64,000 nt of DNA from Arthrobacter bambusae (GCF_022606295.1 NZ_JAHHZS010000023.1:1-64000); one strand, 5' to 3'; shown: positions 1-9,140, counted from the stretch's first letter. Numbers and translations: made by a program. The notes: generated from the letters alone by a model not told the origin.

Positions 1-53
1 GTTTGGTTCATGGAAACTCTTTCTGAACGGACTTGATCCAGAGACGGACGAGC

Positions 54-1661
54 TTACTTCTGTCGCAAGGAGCGTGCTTCGGCAAGGGGGAGGAACATGT
101 CGGCCCTCGGCGTGATTTGCATGCGACCGGAAATGACGTATTCATCGGTCTGCTGCGTGAGCGGGAGTATTGGAACCTGTTCGGCGTAGTACTTCTTCCA
201 CAGGTTTTCCATCGCGGCCTTGCGCTCGTCGCCTATCAGTTTCTTGGCTGCTTCGAGGCTGGCCGTAAACCCCGGTTCGCAGTAGACCGAGAATTTTCCG
301 TCGCACTCGAGGATGGAGCTTGCGGGCTGCGAGAAGTCGAAGAGTTCGCTTGATGTTCGGGCAAGGAACAGCCAACCGCGGTCTTCGGGGATGTCTTCGA
401 TCGTCTTGCCCTGGTTTGTTTGCCGGTATTGATCCAGGCCGACTGCTTCCGTCTCAGCGGCCACTTTTGCATTCAGACCGGCGGCTTTGAGGTTGGTGAC
501 GATGGTTTGGGCGATGTCGGCCACGTTCGGGAACATGTCGACCCGGTACTTCACTGAGAGAGGGACCTTGATGTCCGCACCGTCTGCCGCGGCTTCCCTT
601 ACCAATTCAGCGGCCTTCTGCGGATCGTAGGGGAAATCCACATCGCTCGTGAACCCAACCATGCCTTGGGATCCCGGGTTGTTGGCAACGCCGGTTTCCG
701 GTGTGATGAAGGCCGCCGCGATGGCTTTTCGGTCGATCGCATAGGCTATCGCCTGACGTATGCGAAGGTCGGCGAGAGTTGTCTGATGGTATTCGTCGAT
801 ACGAAGGTAGCGGATGCCGTTCGAGATGACGCCGACACAGCGGGCACCATTCTGAGCGCTGGCTTTGCACTGCTCGTTAGTGGTGCCCAGCGCGATGTCC
901 GCTTCACCTGTTTGAACTTTTTGCGCGCGGACCTGGCTTTCTTGCAGGAAGGTCCACTCGACGGTATCGAACATGCCGGGCGCGGCCTGCCATGACTTTT
1001 CGTAGAGTTTCAACTTGACGTTTTGACCCGGAGCCCAAGAGACGAATTCGTACGGGCCCGTGCCGATCGGATGGCTTGGAAGGGTGCCGGGGGATTGTGC
1101 AATCTGTGTCGGTGAAGCAAGAGGCAACATCGTCATCCGCGCCGCGAAGAGAGGGTCAGCCTGCCCAAGCTCGACTCCCAGCGTGTAATCGTCGATGGCG
1201 TAGAACCGCGCTTTGCCGCTGACGTAGTTGCTGGAGTACGTCAGCTTCGGGTTCCAGATGTAAGTAAGCGAAGCTGCGGCAGTCTTGGCGTTGAGTGGAG
1301 TACCGTCGTGCCAGGTAACGCCTTGGCGGAGCGTGAACTGCCAATGCGAGTTATCGATGGGGGTCCACTTGGTGGCGAGGAGCGGTTCAATCGCGCTCGT
1401 TTTGGTGTTGCGGTTCAAGAGTGGTTGAAACACATTTCGCATCACGGGGATCGCATGGGCTGCAGAGCCTGCTTCGCCGGGCTCAAGACTTGCTAGCTCA
1501 GTGGTACCCGCGACGACGAGTTTCCCCCCGCCACCGGGTGGTCCATCAGAGGGCCAGTCAAAACTGCTCGAAGTGGACGTACCCGGGTTGCATCCGGTGA
1601 TGGTCCCGCCGGCGAGTACGACGATCATTGCCAGGGCAATGGAAGTCATGCGCATCTTCAT
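54..1661 (-). CDS. ABC-importer solute-binding lipoprotein (peptide/opine family 5), copy 1
   Basis: Predicted extracytoplasmic binding lipoprotein that delivers substrate to the oligopeptide-type importer encoded upstream. Residues 1-24 are a lipoprotein signal peptide ending in a lipobox (TITGC, Cys24). A Gly-rich stretch (PPGGGG) and family-5 motifs follow (LEPGEAG, VTWHDGTPL, GTGPYEFVSW). At 535 aa it is full length. It is the last gene of the leftward operon and a clear paralogue of the binding protein at 6391-7995; the shared DMFLPL.EAR pattern near both C-termini argues for tandem duplication. A small hairpin separates it from the preceding RraA-like gene, so it may be expressed at a different level. 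The ligand cannot be read from sequence; family members bind peptides, sugars, opines or metal chelates. Confidence 0.9.
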   Translation of the reverse strand: MKMRMTSIALAMIVVLAGGTITGCNPGTSTSSSFDWPSDGPPGGGGKLVVAGTTELASLEPGEAGSAAHAIPVMRNVFQPLLNRNTKTSAIEPLLATKWTPIDNSHWQFTLRQGVTWHDGTPLNAKTAAASLTYIWNPKLTYSSNYVSGKARFYAIDDYTLGVELGQADPLFAARMTMLPLASPTQIAQSPGTLPSHPIGTGPYEFVSWAPGQNVKLKLYEKSWQAAPGMFDTVEWTFLQESQVRAQKVQTGEADIALGTTNEQCKASAQNGARCVGVISNGIRYLRIDEYHQTTLADLRIRQAIAYAIDRKAIAAAFITPETGVANNPGSQGMVGFTSDVDFPYDPQKAAELVREAAADGADIKVPLSVKYRVDMFPNVADIAQTIVTNLKAAGLNAKVAAETEAVGLDQYRQTNQGKTIEDIPEDRGWLFLARTSSELFDFSQPASSILECDGKFSVYCEPGFTASLEAAKKLIGDERKAAMENLWKKYYAEQVPILPLTQQTDEYVISGRMQITPRADMFLPLAEARSLRQK

Positions 1662-1680
1662 TGATGTCGTCCATTCGTTT

Positions 1681-1698
1681 CCGGCGTTTTTACGCCGG
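1681..1698. other. intergenic hairpin inside the ABC operon
   Basis: An 18-nt inverted repeat with 7-bp arms (CCGGCGT/ACGCCGG) and a 4-nt loop lies between the RraA-like gene and the last binding-protein gene. There is no U-tract, so an RNA-stability or processing element is more likely than a strong terminator. Confidence 0.4.
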
Positions 1699-1745
1699 TT
1701 GCTGATTTGATCTGGGTTCTGGTGGGGGTTGTCGTGTGGTGCCGC

Positions 1746-2342
1746 CTAGAAGGCTTCGCGCTTGAGTTCCTCCTTCTTGAATACGGCCTCGGCGCGCTCG
1801 AGGATTTCTTGGGCCCGGGCGCGCGGGACGACGACGACGCCGTCGTCGTCGCCGATGATGATGTCTCCGGGGGAGACGGCGACGTTTCCGCAGGCAATGG
1901 TTTCGTTCAGGCGGCCGGGGCCGCTCTTGTAGGGGCCGGCCGGGGTAACGCCGCGGGCGAAGACGGGGAGGCCGATTTCCCTGAGGCCATCTGCGTCGCG
2001 CACCATACCGTCGACGACGAACCCTCGGATGCCGCGCTTCTGCGCCTTGTTGCCCATCATTTCTCCGAGGAGCGCGCGGGTGGTGTCACCTTCACCGTTG
2101 ATTACGATGACGTCGCCTTCGCTGGCGGCCGCGATTGCTTCGTGGATGGTGATGTTGTCACCGGCTCGGGTCCAAACGGTGTAGGCGGTTCCGATCATGC
2201 GCGCGCCGGGCCAGACAGTTCCGATGTGGGCCAAGGCGCCCAGCCGGTCCATGGAGTCACCGACGTTCGCGGCGGGTATGTTGCGGAATCGTTCGATCAG
2301 TTCGGCGGAGCCGGTGCGGGTGGTTTCGATGGTGTCTGTCAT
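1746..2342 (-). CDS. RraA-like / HMG-CHA aldolase-family protein, copy 1
   Basis: Member of the RraA fold family, which includes 4-hydroxy-4-methyl-2-oxoglutarate/4-carboxy-4-hydroxy-2-oxoadipate aldolases (pyruvate-forming class II aldolases). The reading frame is open further upstream. The ATG at 2342 is chosen because it overlaps the stop of the ATPase gene as ATGA, gives the usual size (198 aa) and follows a purine-rich stretch. Residues visible in the translation match an acidic-X20-Arg-Asp arrangement (Glu of LLGEMM, then RD of DGMVRDADG), which binds the divalent metal in true aldolases; E. coli RraA lacks it. It probably cleaves or decarboxylates an oxo-acid derived from the imported substrate. 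Specific activity is inferred. Confidence 0.8.
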   Translation of the reverse strand: MTDTIETTRTGSAELIERFRNIPAANVGDSMDRLGALAHIGTVWPGARMIGTAYTVWTRAGDNITIHEAIAAASEGDVIVINGEGDTTRALLGEMMGNKAQKRGIRGFVVDGMVRDADGLREIGLPVFARGVTPAGPYKSGPGRLNETIACGNVAVSPGDIIIGDDDGVVVVPRARAQEILERAEAVFKKEELKREAF

Positions 2343-3403
2343 GGGTTTTCCTTTTCTGGGGCGGAGCCGATGTCGGTTCTGGCATCGGCGGGCTTGGGGA
2401 AGTCGTTGCCGGGGAAATGGCAGGCGGCCGGGTGCCGGCTGTGACTTTCGAGCGTTGGGCGATCCGTGCTGCACACGTCCTGGGCCTTCCAGCAACGGGT
2501 CCTGAACGGACAACCGCTCGGGATGTTTCGTGGGCTGGGAACCTCTCCTTGGAGCACGAGCTGTCGTTCGGTGCTCGGTTGGTGGAAGCTTGGCGCAGCT
2601 GATAGCAGAGCTTGTGTGTAGGGATGCTGTGGGTTGTTGTAGACAGGTTCGGTCGGACCTGTCTCGACTACGCGGCCCAGGTACATCACGGCGACGTCGG
2701 TTGCGAGGCTGCGCACTACTGCCAGGTCGTGGGCAATGAAGATCATGGCCATGCCGGTCTGGGTCTGCAGATCGCGAAGGAGTTCAACGATCTGTGCCTG
2801 TACCGATACGTCCAGGGCCGATACCGGTTCGTCAAGGACCAGAACTTTCGGCCGCAATGCCAGCGCACGGGCCAAGCCGATTCTCTGTCGCTGCCCCCCT
2901 GAAAGGGACCGCACCGTGGACGTCAGCAGCGACGGGTCGAGTCCGACGATTTCGAGGGTCTTCTCAGCGGTGGCCTGCCATTGGTCTTTAGGCAGGAAGC
3001 CTCGATGAACCGACCACGGCTCGCTGAGCAGTTGGAAGATGGTCATCCGAGGGTCCAGTGAGGTGTAGGGATCCTGGAAGACCATTTGAAGCTTCCGGGC
3101 CCGCTCCAGCCGCTGCGCGCGCTTGGTGGAAAACGCGTCGAGTCCGGCGATCTGGCCTTCACCGCTTGTTGGGTGCTCGAGGCCAGCCAGCAGCCGGGCC
3201 AGTGTGCTCTTCCCGCACCCTGACTCGCCGACGATGCCAAGGGTTGTGCCCGGCCTAACCGTCAGGTCGACGCCTGTTACGGCCTGGACGATGCCCTTCT
3301 TGGAGGAGCGGGATCGTTTGACGTTGAATTTCTTGGTGACACCATGAATTTCCAGCGCAGGTTGCAGAGTGTCCTGCACGGCCGGGATCGATGTTGTGGT
3401 CAC
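2339..3403 (-). CDS. oligopeptide ABC importer ATP-binding protein (DppF/OppF-like)
   Basis: Cytoplasmic ATPase of the importer. The GTG at 3403 is chosen as start: it overlaps the upstream TGA as GTGA and has a strong GAGGAGGTGG ribosome-binding site. Upstream in-frame codons lie inside the permease-ATPase fusion gene. Domains in the 354-aa product: Walker A GESGCGKST (about residues 59-67), signature LSGGQ (about 167-171), Walker B VLVLDEP (about 187-193), H-loop AHD (about 224), and the C-terminal oligopeptide-transporter domain with its Cys-containing SGCPFRTRCW motif. Its partner ATPase domain is in the adjacent fusion protein. Confidence 0.93.
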   Translation of the reverse strand: MTTTSIPAVQDTLQPALEIHGVTKKFNVKRSRSSKKGIVQAVTGVDLTVRPGTTLGIVGESGCGKSTLARLLAGLEHPTSGEGQIAGLDAFSTKRAQRLERARKLQMVFQDPYTSLDPRMTIFQLLSEPWSVHRGFLPKDQWQATAEKTLEIVGLDPSLLTSTVRSLSGGQRQRIGLARALALRPKVLVLDEPVSALDVSVQAQIVELLRDLQTQTGMAMIFIAHDLAVVRSLATDVAVMYLGRVVETGPTEPVYNNPQHPYTQALLSAAPSFHQPSTERQLVLQGEVPSPRNIPSGCPFRTRCWKAQDVCSTDRPTLESHSRHPAACHFPGNDFPKPADARTDIGSAPEKENP

Positions 3404-5409
3404 TGGGAAACCACCTCCTCGGCAAAATGGCATGCACTGGATCTCGTCGGAGTGAGATGGAGTTCGTTCGGCCGGACCTCCCGGCAGATGTCCTGAGCCT
3501 TTTCGCACCTCGGGTTGAAGGGGCATCCTGAAGGAATGCGCATCGGGCTCGGCGGGGAACCAGGAATTGGCTTGAGACGCTCGCTCGTCACCATGACATC
3601 AGGAGTCGCTGCCAGCAGTTGCTTGGTGTAAGGGTGTGCCGGATGGGAAATGATCTCGTGGACCGGGCCCGATTCCATGACGCGGCCCGCGTACATGACC
3701 ACCACTCGGTCGGCGCTTTCGGCGACGAGGGAAAGATCGTGCGTGATGAGGACGATGCTCATCGCAGTCGACTTTCGGAGGTCGAGAAGGAGTTTGACGA
3801 TCTGCGCCTGAATGGTCACGTCAAGGGCGGTAGTCGGTTCGTCGGCAATGAGTACCGCGGGCGAATTCGCAATGGCCATTGCAATGAGTACGCGCTGACG
3901 CATTCCCCCGGAGAACTGGTGGGGGTAGTCATCGAGCCGAACAATCGGGTCTGGGATTCCCACCTTGCGCAGCAAATCACCGGCCTGATCGCGCGCCTCT
4001 TTGCGTGACACTCCTTCTTGATGTGCTTGTATGACTTCGATAAGGTGCGTGGCGATCGTTGCCGAGGGGTTCAGTGCTGCCAGTGCGTCCTGTTGCACCA
4101 TCGAGATGCCGGCGCCGTAGATCTCCCGTCGTTTGCTGTCGGGGATTGTGAGAAGGTCTACCCCGCCATAGTCGATGGCCCCGCGGCGAATGCGGGCCTG
4201 GGGGCGCTCAAGGATTCCCATGATTGCCCGGGCGGTGACGCTCTTCCCCGAACCGGACTCACCGACAATGGCGAGAACCTCGGCTCGTCCGATCCCCCAT
4301 GAGACTCCTCGAATAGCTTTGGCCACGCCGCGTTCTGTTGAGAAGTCCACGAAAAGGTCGCGCACTTCGAGAATGGCGTTGGACGTGCTGTGAGCTCCTT
4401 GTTCGCCCTGCGCCCTGGGAGGTTCCGGTGTTTCATCGGGGTCGAACTTGATTTCAGTCTTGCGGGCGACCTTCGCGAGGTTTCTGGATCGTTGGTCGAC
4501 GTCGAGGTTGTTCCGGAGCCAAACAGCGATGAGGTTCACCGCCAAAGTTGTGAGGAAGATCGCCAAACCGGGGATGACAACCAGCCACCAGGCCGACGCG
4601 AGGGTCTCGCGGCCCTTCGACACCAATTGCCCCCAGGAGGTTTCGGGTGGCTGGACGCCGAGTCCAAGGAAGTCAAGGCCTGCGGCACTGAGCATGAGGG
4701 CAGCGACTTCGAGTGTGCCCAGCACGAGCACTGAGGTGAACAGGTTAGGGGCGATGTGGCGGATGATGATTCTCGGGTTGGAGCCGCCGATGACGCGGGC
4801 GGAGTCGACAAAGGCGAGTTCCCGGAGTTCCAAGGCGAGCCCGCGGCTCACCCTGGCAATACCGGTCCACGCACCGAGAGCGAGGACGATGATCAGTACG
4901 CCGATGCTGGATCCGAGGCTGGCAAGAATGAGGATCGCGAGGAGCAGGGACGGGAACGCCATCTGGAATTCCGTGATGCGCAAAACGACTGCGTCGACTC
5001 TTCCCCCCATGTAACCGGCGACTGCGCCGACGCTGAGACCGAAGACGAGGCCGATGGCGGCGGCTGTCAGCGCGGGAAATACGGTCGCTCCTGTGCCGGC
5101 GACCATCTGCATGAGGTAGTCACGCCCGAGTGCGTCGGTGCCAAGGAGGTGAAGGACGCCTGCTGAGTCAGTGGTGAAAGGGGGCTTAAGCCGGTTCACC
5201 AGCACGGAGTCTTGCCAGCCTGCGGGAAGGATGGCGCCGCGGAAGGTAATCGCGACAATGACAAGCACGATCCAGATGACACTGGCGATGACAAGCGGAT
5301 CGGCCAGCCCCGATTTGATGAGAAGCCGAAGCGGGCTTCTCGAACTTTGAATAGTCGGTGTGATTGTCACTACGGCGGGAGTTTCGGGTGCCGTCTTCAT
5401 CGACGTCAT
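3400..5409 (-). CDS. fused ABC permease (DppC-like) and ATPase (DppD-like)
   Basis: One 669-aa polypeptide joins two importer subunits that are separate in most bacteria. Residues about 35-305 are a DppC-like inner-membrane permease with several hydrophobic helices and the EAA-type loop near residues 197-222. A hydrophilic, Pro/Gln-rich linker spans about 310-354. The ATPase domain follows, with Walker A GESGSGKS near residue 393, LSGGQ-like FSGGMRQR, Walker B VLIADEP and the C-terminal SGCPFNPRC oligopeptide motif. The ATG at 5409 overlaps the DppB stop as ATGA; longer in-frame starts lie within the upstream gene. Such fusions are known in actinobacterial importers. Both halves look intact. 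Confidence 0.92.
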   Translation of the reverse strand: MTSMKTAPETPAVVTITPTIQSSRSPLRLLIKSGLADPLVIASVIWIVLVIVAITFRGAILPAGWQDSVLVNRLKPPFTTDSAGVLHLLGTDALGRDYLMQMVAGTGATVFPALTAAAIGLVFGLSVGAVAGYMGGRVDAVVLRITEFQMAFPSLLLAILILASLGSSIGVLIIVLALGAWTGIARVSRGLALELRELAFVDSARVIGGSNPRIIIRHIAPNLFTSVLVLGTLEVAALMLSAAGLDFLGLGVQPPETSWGQLVSKGRETLASAWWLVVIPGLAIFLTTLAVNLIAVWLRNNLDVDQRSRNLAKVARKTEIKFDPDETPEPPRAQGEQGAHSTSNAILEVRDLFVDFSTERGVAKAIRGVSWGIGRAEVLAIVGESGSGKSVTARAIMGILERPQARIRRGAIDYGGVDLLTIPDSKRREIYGAGISMVQQDALAALNPSATIATHLIEVIQAHQEGVSRKEARDQAGDLLRKVGIPDPIVRLDDYPHQFSGGMRQRVLIAMAIANSPAVLIADEPTTALDVTIQAQIVKLLLDLRKSTAMSIVLITHDLSLVAESADRVVVMYAGRVMESGPVHEIISHPAHPYTKQLLAATPDVMVTSERLKPIPGSPPSPMRIPSGCPFNPRCEKAQDICREVRPNELHLTPTRSSACHFAEEVVSQ

Positions 5410-6323
5410 TGGAGCCTCACTCGGGGGTTGATGCGAAGGTAGGCGAGATCGACCAGTAGCGTCAGGATGACGATGAGGCTGGCAGTCACGAATATCGCGG
5501 CTTGGATAAGAGGCAGGTCTCCCTGCTGGATTGCTTGAAGAATGAGGAGTCCGACTCCTGGCCACCCGAAAACAACTTCTGCGATCACCGCGCCGTTGAC
5601 CAAAGTGATGAGCATGCCGGATGCAACCGTGAAGATGGGGATGAGCGCATTTCGGAGGGCATAGCGGATCATGACCCGGGCGGGGGACAGCCCACGGGCG
5701 CGGGCCGCGGAAACGAAGCTTGATGAGAGTTGTTCAGACACGCTGGTCCGGGTGACCTGGGCGAGCGTACCGACCTGCAGGGTGGCCAATGTCACTGCGG
5801 GCAGGATGATGTTGGCGGGAGAGCCGTACCCGGAGGTCGGCAAGAGGCGCAAGGTCACAGCGAACAACAGGATGAGCATCAGGGCAAGCCAGAACGACAC
5901 GAGAGAACTTCCGACGATGGAGAAGAAGTTGATGATCCTCTCAAGCACGCTCCCTTGGTGGTAGGCGGCCAAAGTACCCAAGGTGACTCCGATCGGAACG
6001 ATGATTGCGATCGTTGCGAGTGAGAGCAGCAGCGTGGCCGGAAGCCTGGAGAAAACAAGTCCAAGGGCCGGCAACTGCTGCCAGAATGAGTCTCCGAAGG
6101 AACCCTGGGCGGCCCGCGTCACGAAGTGCCAGTACTGCACCCAGATGGGGTCGTTCAGCCCGAGACGGTCGCGCACCGCAAGGATTTGTTCGGGGTTGGC
6201 AGTGTCGCCCAACACCAGCTGGACGGGGTCGCCCAGGAGTTGGGTGACGAAGAATATGGCGGTGAGTACCAGGAAGATCACGGCAAAAGCCGAGACCAGC
6301 CGTTTGATCACGTATACAGTCAT
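5406..6323 (-). CDS. ABC importer permease (DppB/OppB-like)
   Basis: Inner-membrane permease of the oligopeptide-importer family. It is 305 aa, the usual DppB length, with an N-terminal helix (VIKRLVSAFAVIF), the conserved region containing LGLNDP, four to five further helices, and the cytoplasmic EAA loop (AARARGLSP..VMIRYALRNALIP, roughly residues 205-230). It pairs with the DppC half of the downstream fusion protein, with which it overlaps by ATGA. It lies 67 bp downstream of the binding-protein gene in the same operon. Confidence 0.93.
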   Translation of the reverse strand: MTVYVIKRLVSAFAVIFLVLTAIFFVTQLLGDPVQLVLGDTANPEQILAVRDRLGLNDPIWVQYWHFVTRAAQGSFGDSFWQQLPALGLVFSRLPATLLLSLATIAIIVPIGVTLGTLAAYHQGSVLERIINFFSIVGSSLVSFWLALMLILLFAVTLRLLPTSGYGSPANIILPAVTLATLQVGTLAQVTRTSVSEQLSSSFVSAARARGLSPARVMIRYALRNALIPIFTVASGMLITLVNGAVIAEVVFGWPGVGLLILQAIQQGDLPLIQAAIFVTASLIVILTLLVDLAYLRINPRVRLQ

Positions 6324-6390
6324 GATGCGCCTTCTGGGGGTGATCCGGCGCCCCCTCCGATCTAGGGTTCAGGAGGGGGCGCCGGGGCTT

Positions 6391-7995
6391 TCATTTGCCG
6401 GCAGAGATCGGACCGCGGGCCTCGGTGAGGGGTAGGAACATGTCCGAGCGGGGCTGAATCTGGGTACGCCCCGAGATGACGAAATCGTTCACGGGCTGGG
6501 CGATCGGAAGGAACGGGAGGTCTTTCCCGTAGAACTTCGCCCACAGGTCCGCGAAGGCTTTCTGGCGCGCATCCCCGACCATCAGGTTGGCCTTCTTGTA
6601 CTCGGTTTCGAACGCCGCGTTGCAGTAGACGGAGAACTTGCCGTGGCATGTGAGAAGCGTGTCCGCGGGCTGGGAGAAGTCATAGAGGTCATTCGACGTT
6701 GTGGCCAGGTAGATCCAGCCGCGATCAGCCGGGATCTTCTCGATGGTGTTGCCATCGAAGTTTTGGCGGTACTCCGCGAGGCCCTCGGCGTCGGTCATCG
6801 CCTGGACCTTGGCGTTGAGTCCGATTGCGTTGAGGTTGGTCGCGACGGTTTGGGCCATGTTGTCGATGTTCGGGAAGAATCCGACACGGTACTTGATCGT
6901 GAGCGGCAGTGCGGTGTTTACTCCCGCAGCCTTTGCTTCTGCTACGAGCTTCTTGGCGGCGTCCGGGTCGTATTTTTCTGTTTGCACGTCCTGGTTGAAG
7001 CCCACCATGCCGACCGGACCCGCATTGTCGAGCGCCTTGCCGTCTTTGGAGATGAAGGCGGAGATAATTCCGCTGCGGTCAACACCTTGAGCTATTGCCT
7101 GCCGGATACGGGGATCGGAAAGCACGGTCTGGTTGTATTGGTCGGGCCGGAGGAAGCGGAAACCGTTGGTCTGGACTTCGGTGCAGCGTGCCCCGTTTGT
7201 TGTGGCTCCTTGGCATTGATCAGGCGTTACACCCATGGCTATGTCGGCTTCGCCGGTCTGGACGAGCTGGGCCCGCACCTGGCTTTCGGATCGGAAGACC
7301 CAGTCCACGGTGTCGAACATGCCGGGGTGAAGATCGAAGTAGTTCTTGTTGAGTTCGAGCTTCACATCGGTGCCCGGCGTCCACGAAACAAACTTGTAAG
7401 GACCGGTGCCGATGGGGTGTTTGGGAAGTGTCTCGGGTGCGTTTGCGATCTGGGTCGGTGAAGCGAGCGGCATGACGGTCATCTTTGCGGGTACCAAGGT
7501 GTCCGGTTTTGTCAGCGTCATGGTGAGCGTGTACTTGTCGGTTGCCGAGAAGGTGACCGGGTCGCTGACGAAGTTGCCTGCGTAGGGGATCTTCTTGTTC
7601 CAGATGTACGTCAGTGACTTGGCGGCGCTCTCGGCGGTGAGAGGGGTGCCGTCGTGCCAGGTCACGTCCTGCCGAAGATCGAATACCCAATGGAGCGCGT
7701 CGGGTGCGGACCATTTGGTCGCCAGCAGTTGCTTGATCTCGTTGGTTTTCGTGTCGCGAGTCAACAGGCCCTGCAACACATTCCGCAGGACGGGGAAGGC
7801 TTGGCCGGAGGTCCCCGCTTCGCCGGGCTCGAGACTCGACAGCTCCGAGTTGCTGACTACTGTGAGGTTGCCGCCTCCGCCCGGGGTGCCTGTCTGGGGC
7901 CAGTCGAACTGACCGATGGTGGTGCCGCTGGAGCACCCGGCCAAGGCCATGGCACCAATGACCAGTGCCGCGGATAACTTCAAGACTCTCATCAT
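6391..7995 (-). CDS. ABC-importer solute-binding lipoprotein (family 5), copy 2
   Basis: Binding lipoprotein of the same importer, 534 aa. The signal peptide ends in a typical lipobox (LAGC, Cys21), followed by a Gly-rich linker (TPGGGG) and family motifs (LEPGEAG, VTWHDGTPL, GTGPYKFVSW). It directly follows the RpiR regulator with a 4-bp ATGA overlap (7992-7995), so regulator and binding protein are translationally coupled. It is paralogous to the protein at 54-1661. The start ATG-ATG pair at 7995/7992 leaves a one-codon ambiguity. Confidence 0.92.
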   Translation of the reverse strand: MMRVLKLSAALVIGAMALAGCSSGTTIGQFDWPQTGTPGGGGNLTVVSNSELSSLEPGEAGTSGQAFPVLRNVLQGLLTRDTKTNEIKQLLATKWSAPDALHWVFDLRQDVTWHDGTPLTAESAAKSLTYIWNKKIPYAGNFVSDPVTFSATDKYTLTMTLTKPDTLVPAKMTVMPLASPTQIANAPETLPKHPIGTGPYKFVSWTPGTDVKLELNKNYFDLHPGMFDTVDWVFRSESQVRAQLVQTGEADIAMGVTPDQCQGATTNGARCTEVQTNGFRFLRPDQYNQTVLSDPRIRQAIAQGVDRSGIISAFISKDGKALDNAGPVGMVGFNQDVQTEKYDPDAAKKLVAEAKAAGVNTALPLTIKYRVGFFPNIDNMAQTVATNLNAIGLNAKVQAMTDAEGLAEYRQNFDGNTIEKIPADRGWIYLATTSNDLYDFSQPADTLLTCHGKFSVYCNAAFETEYKKANLMVGDARQKAFADLWAKFYGKDLPFLPIAQPVNDFVISGRTQIQPRSDMFLPLTEARGPISAGK

Positions 7996-8906
7996 CGAGA
8001 CGCTCCATTCTGTTGGGGTTCGGCCGGGTATTCCTGACCGAAGTTCGGTATGTGGTCGTAATCGCGGGTGGCGTGGCTGAAACGGCTCGAAGCTGCGAGC
8101 TTGACGATCTCACTGGACACTTTTCGTGCTTGCTCAGGCCTTTGGTCGGCCATGGCAAATTGAATGGCATATCCAACAATGCTGATCGCAGCCATGACAC
8201 CGTGATCGTTGTGGCGGCGGGGCACCGGCAGAACCACCTCAGGCAAGGAATCTTCGAAAAGCGATGCCTGGTCGGTGACCAGGATGCCCCGCACCCCCCG
8301 GGCCTTGAGCGCCACAATGAGGGGAGCAAGGAAGGCATACTCTTCGTTGAATGCGAAGATGAGCACGGCGTCGCCCTCGCGAAGGAGAGCCGCCCGTTCG
8401 ACGGCCTCGCCGCCGCCCTGGTCGGAGTGGATGGCAGGAACGCCCAGCAGGCCAAGTTTCCTGGTCATGAACACGGCCGGTGCGCTCATCAGGCCGCGGC
8501 CGAGTACAAGGACTTGACGGGCCGCCCAAAGGATCTCGGCGGCTGACTCGATGGAGGATTGCTCGATGATGCGTGGAAGGTCTGAGAGCAGTTCAATCTG
8601 GGCCGCCACGATGGCCGCGAGTGAAGGGTCGCGGTTGGCCTTCGTTCTGGCCGAGCGTATACCCGCCCTGTCGACCTGTCGTTCGAAATCGGCGATGAGC
8701 TCGGCGCGGAGGCTGGGAAAGCCGTCGTAACCAAGTTTCTGGGCAAAACGTACCACCGATGATTCGTGAACCTTCGCTTCGACCGCGATTTGCGCCGCCG
8801 TCAGGCCGGCGACACCGAAGGAGGACGTCAGAAGCGTGTTGCCAATCCGGCGGTCTGCTTCGGTAAGACTTCCTGCCTTGCTTTGCAAAGCGTCACTGAG
8901 TCGCAT
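7992..8906 (-). CDS. RpiR/MurR-family transcriptional regulator
   Basis: Regulator with an N-terminal HTH domain (about residues 1-77, including AQIAVEAKVHESSVVRFAQKL) and a C-terminal SIS sugar-phosphate-binding domain (about 120-265, with VLGRG and DAVLIFAF). The frame is open to 8966, but ATG at 8906 is preferred because GGAG lies 6 nt upstream; this gives 304 aa. RpiR proteins usually sense phosphorylated sugars or sugar acids, consistent with the glycosidase-like gene in the divergent operon. It is coupled to the binding-protein gene and faces the catabolic operon across a region full of TGCAA/TTGCA half-sites, so it is the likely regulator of both arms. Confidence 0.9.
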   Translation of the reverse strand: MRLSDALQSKAGSLTEADRRIGNTLLTSSFGVAGLTAAQIAVEAKVHESSVVRFAQKLGYDGFPSLRAELIADFERQVDRAGIRSARTKANRDPSLAAIVAAQIELLSDLPRIIEQSSIESAAEILWAARQVLVLGRGLMSAPAVFMTRKLGLLGVPAIHSDQGGGEAVERAALLREGDAVLIFAFNEEYAFLAPLIVALKARGVRGILVTDQASLFEDSLPEVVLPVPRRHNDHGVMAAISIVGYAIQFAMADQRPEQARKVSSEIVKLAASSRFSHATRDYDHIPNFGQEYPAEPQQNGASR

Positions 8907-8938
8907 TTCTAGCTCCATTTTTCGAGATGTTCTGTACC

Positions 8939-9140
8939 TGCAAAACATACCCTGCCTGCAATACAACTTGCATTGCTGAAGTCACTCTGCAGGATTGCTC
9001 CGGGGCGTGTCAATAGGTTTTTGGATCTAAGGGGCCAATATTCCTTATAAATACGTCGATTACTCAAGTTGCAAGCCCAGTGCTGAAATCTAACGCTTCT
9101 TGCAAGTAAGTTGACATCTTGCAAGATTGACTGCAAGATT
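8939..9140. promoter_or_regulatory. divergent promoter with TGCAA/TTGCA operator cluster
   Basis: The 329-bp gap between the RpiR gene and the VOC gene holds no gene. It has repeated half-sites: TGCAA-N6-TTGCA at 8957-8972, TTGCAA at 9069-9074, CTTGCAAG at 9099-9106 and again at 9118-9125, TGCAAG at 9132-9137, and a lone TGCAAAA at 8939. A rightward promoter is readable as TTGACA (9111-9116), an 18-bp spacer and AAGATT (9135-9140). One operator copy sits in the spacer and one on the -10, which is the geometry of a repressor site. A second TTGACA reads leftward at 9008-9013, without a convincing -10. Binding by the neighbouring RpiR protein is inferred. Confidence 0.6.

Noticed and set aside
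1707..2444. Plus-strand open frame of 245 codons opposite the RraA-like gene.
   Set aside because: Glycine/aspartate-rich antisense shadow of a conserved gene, with no family resemblance.
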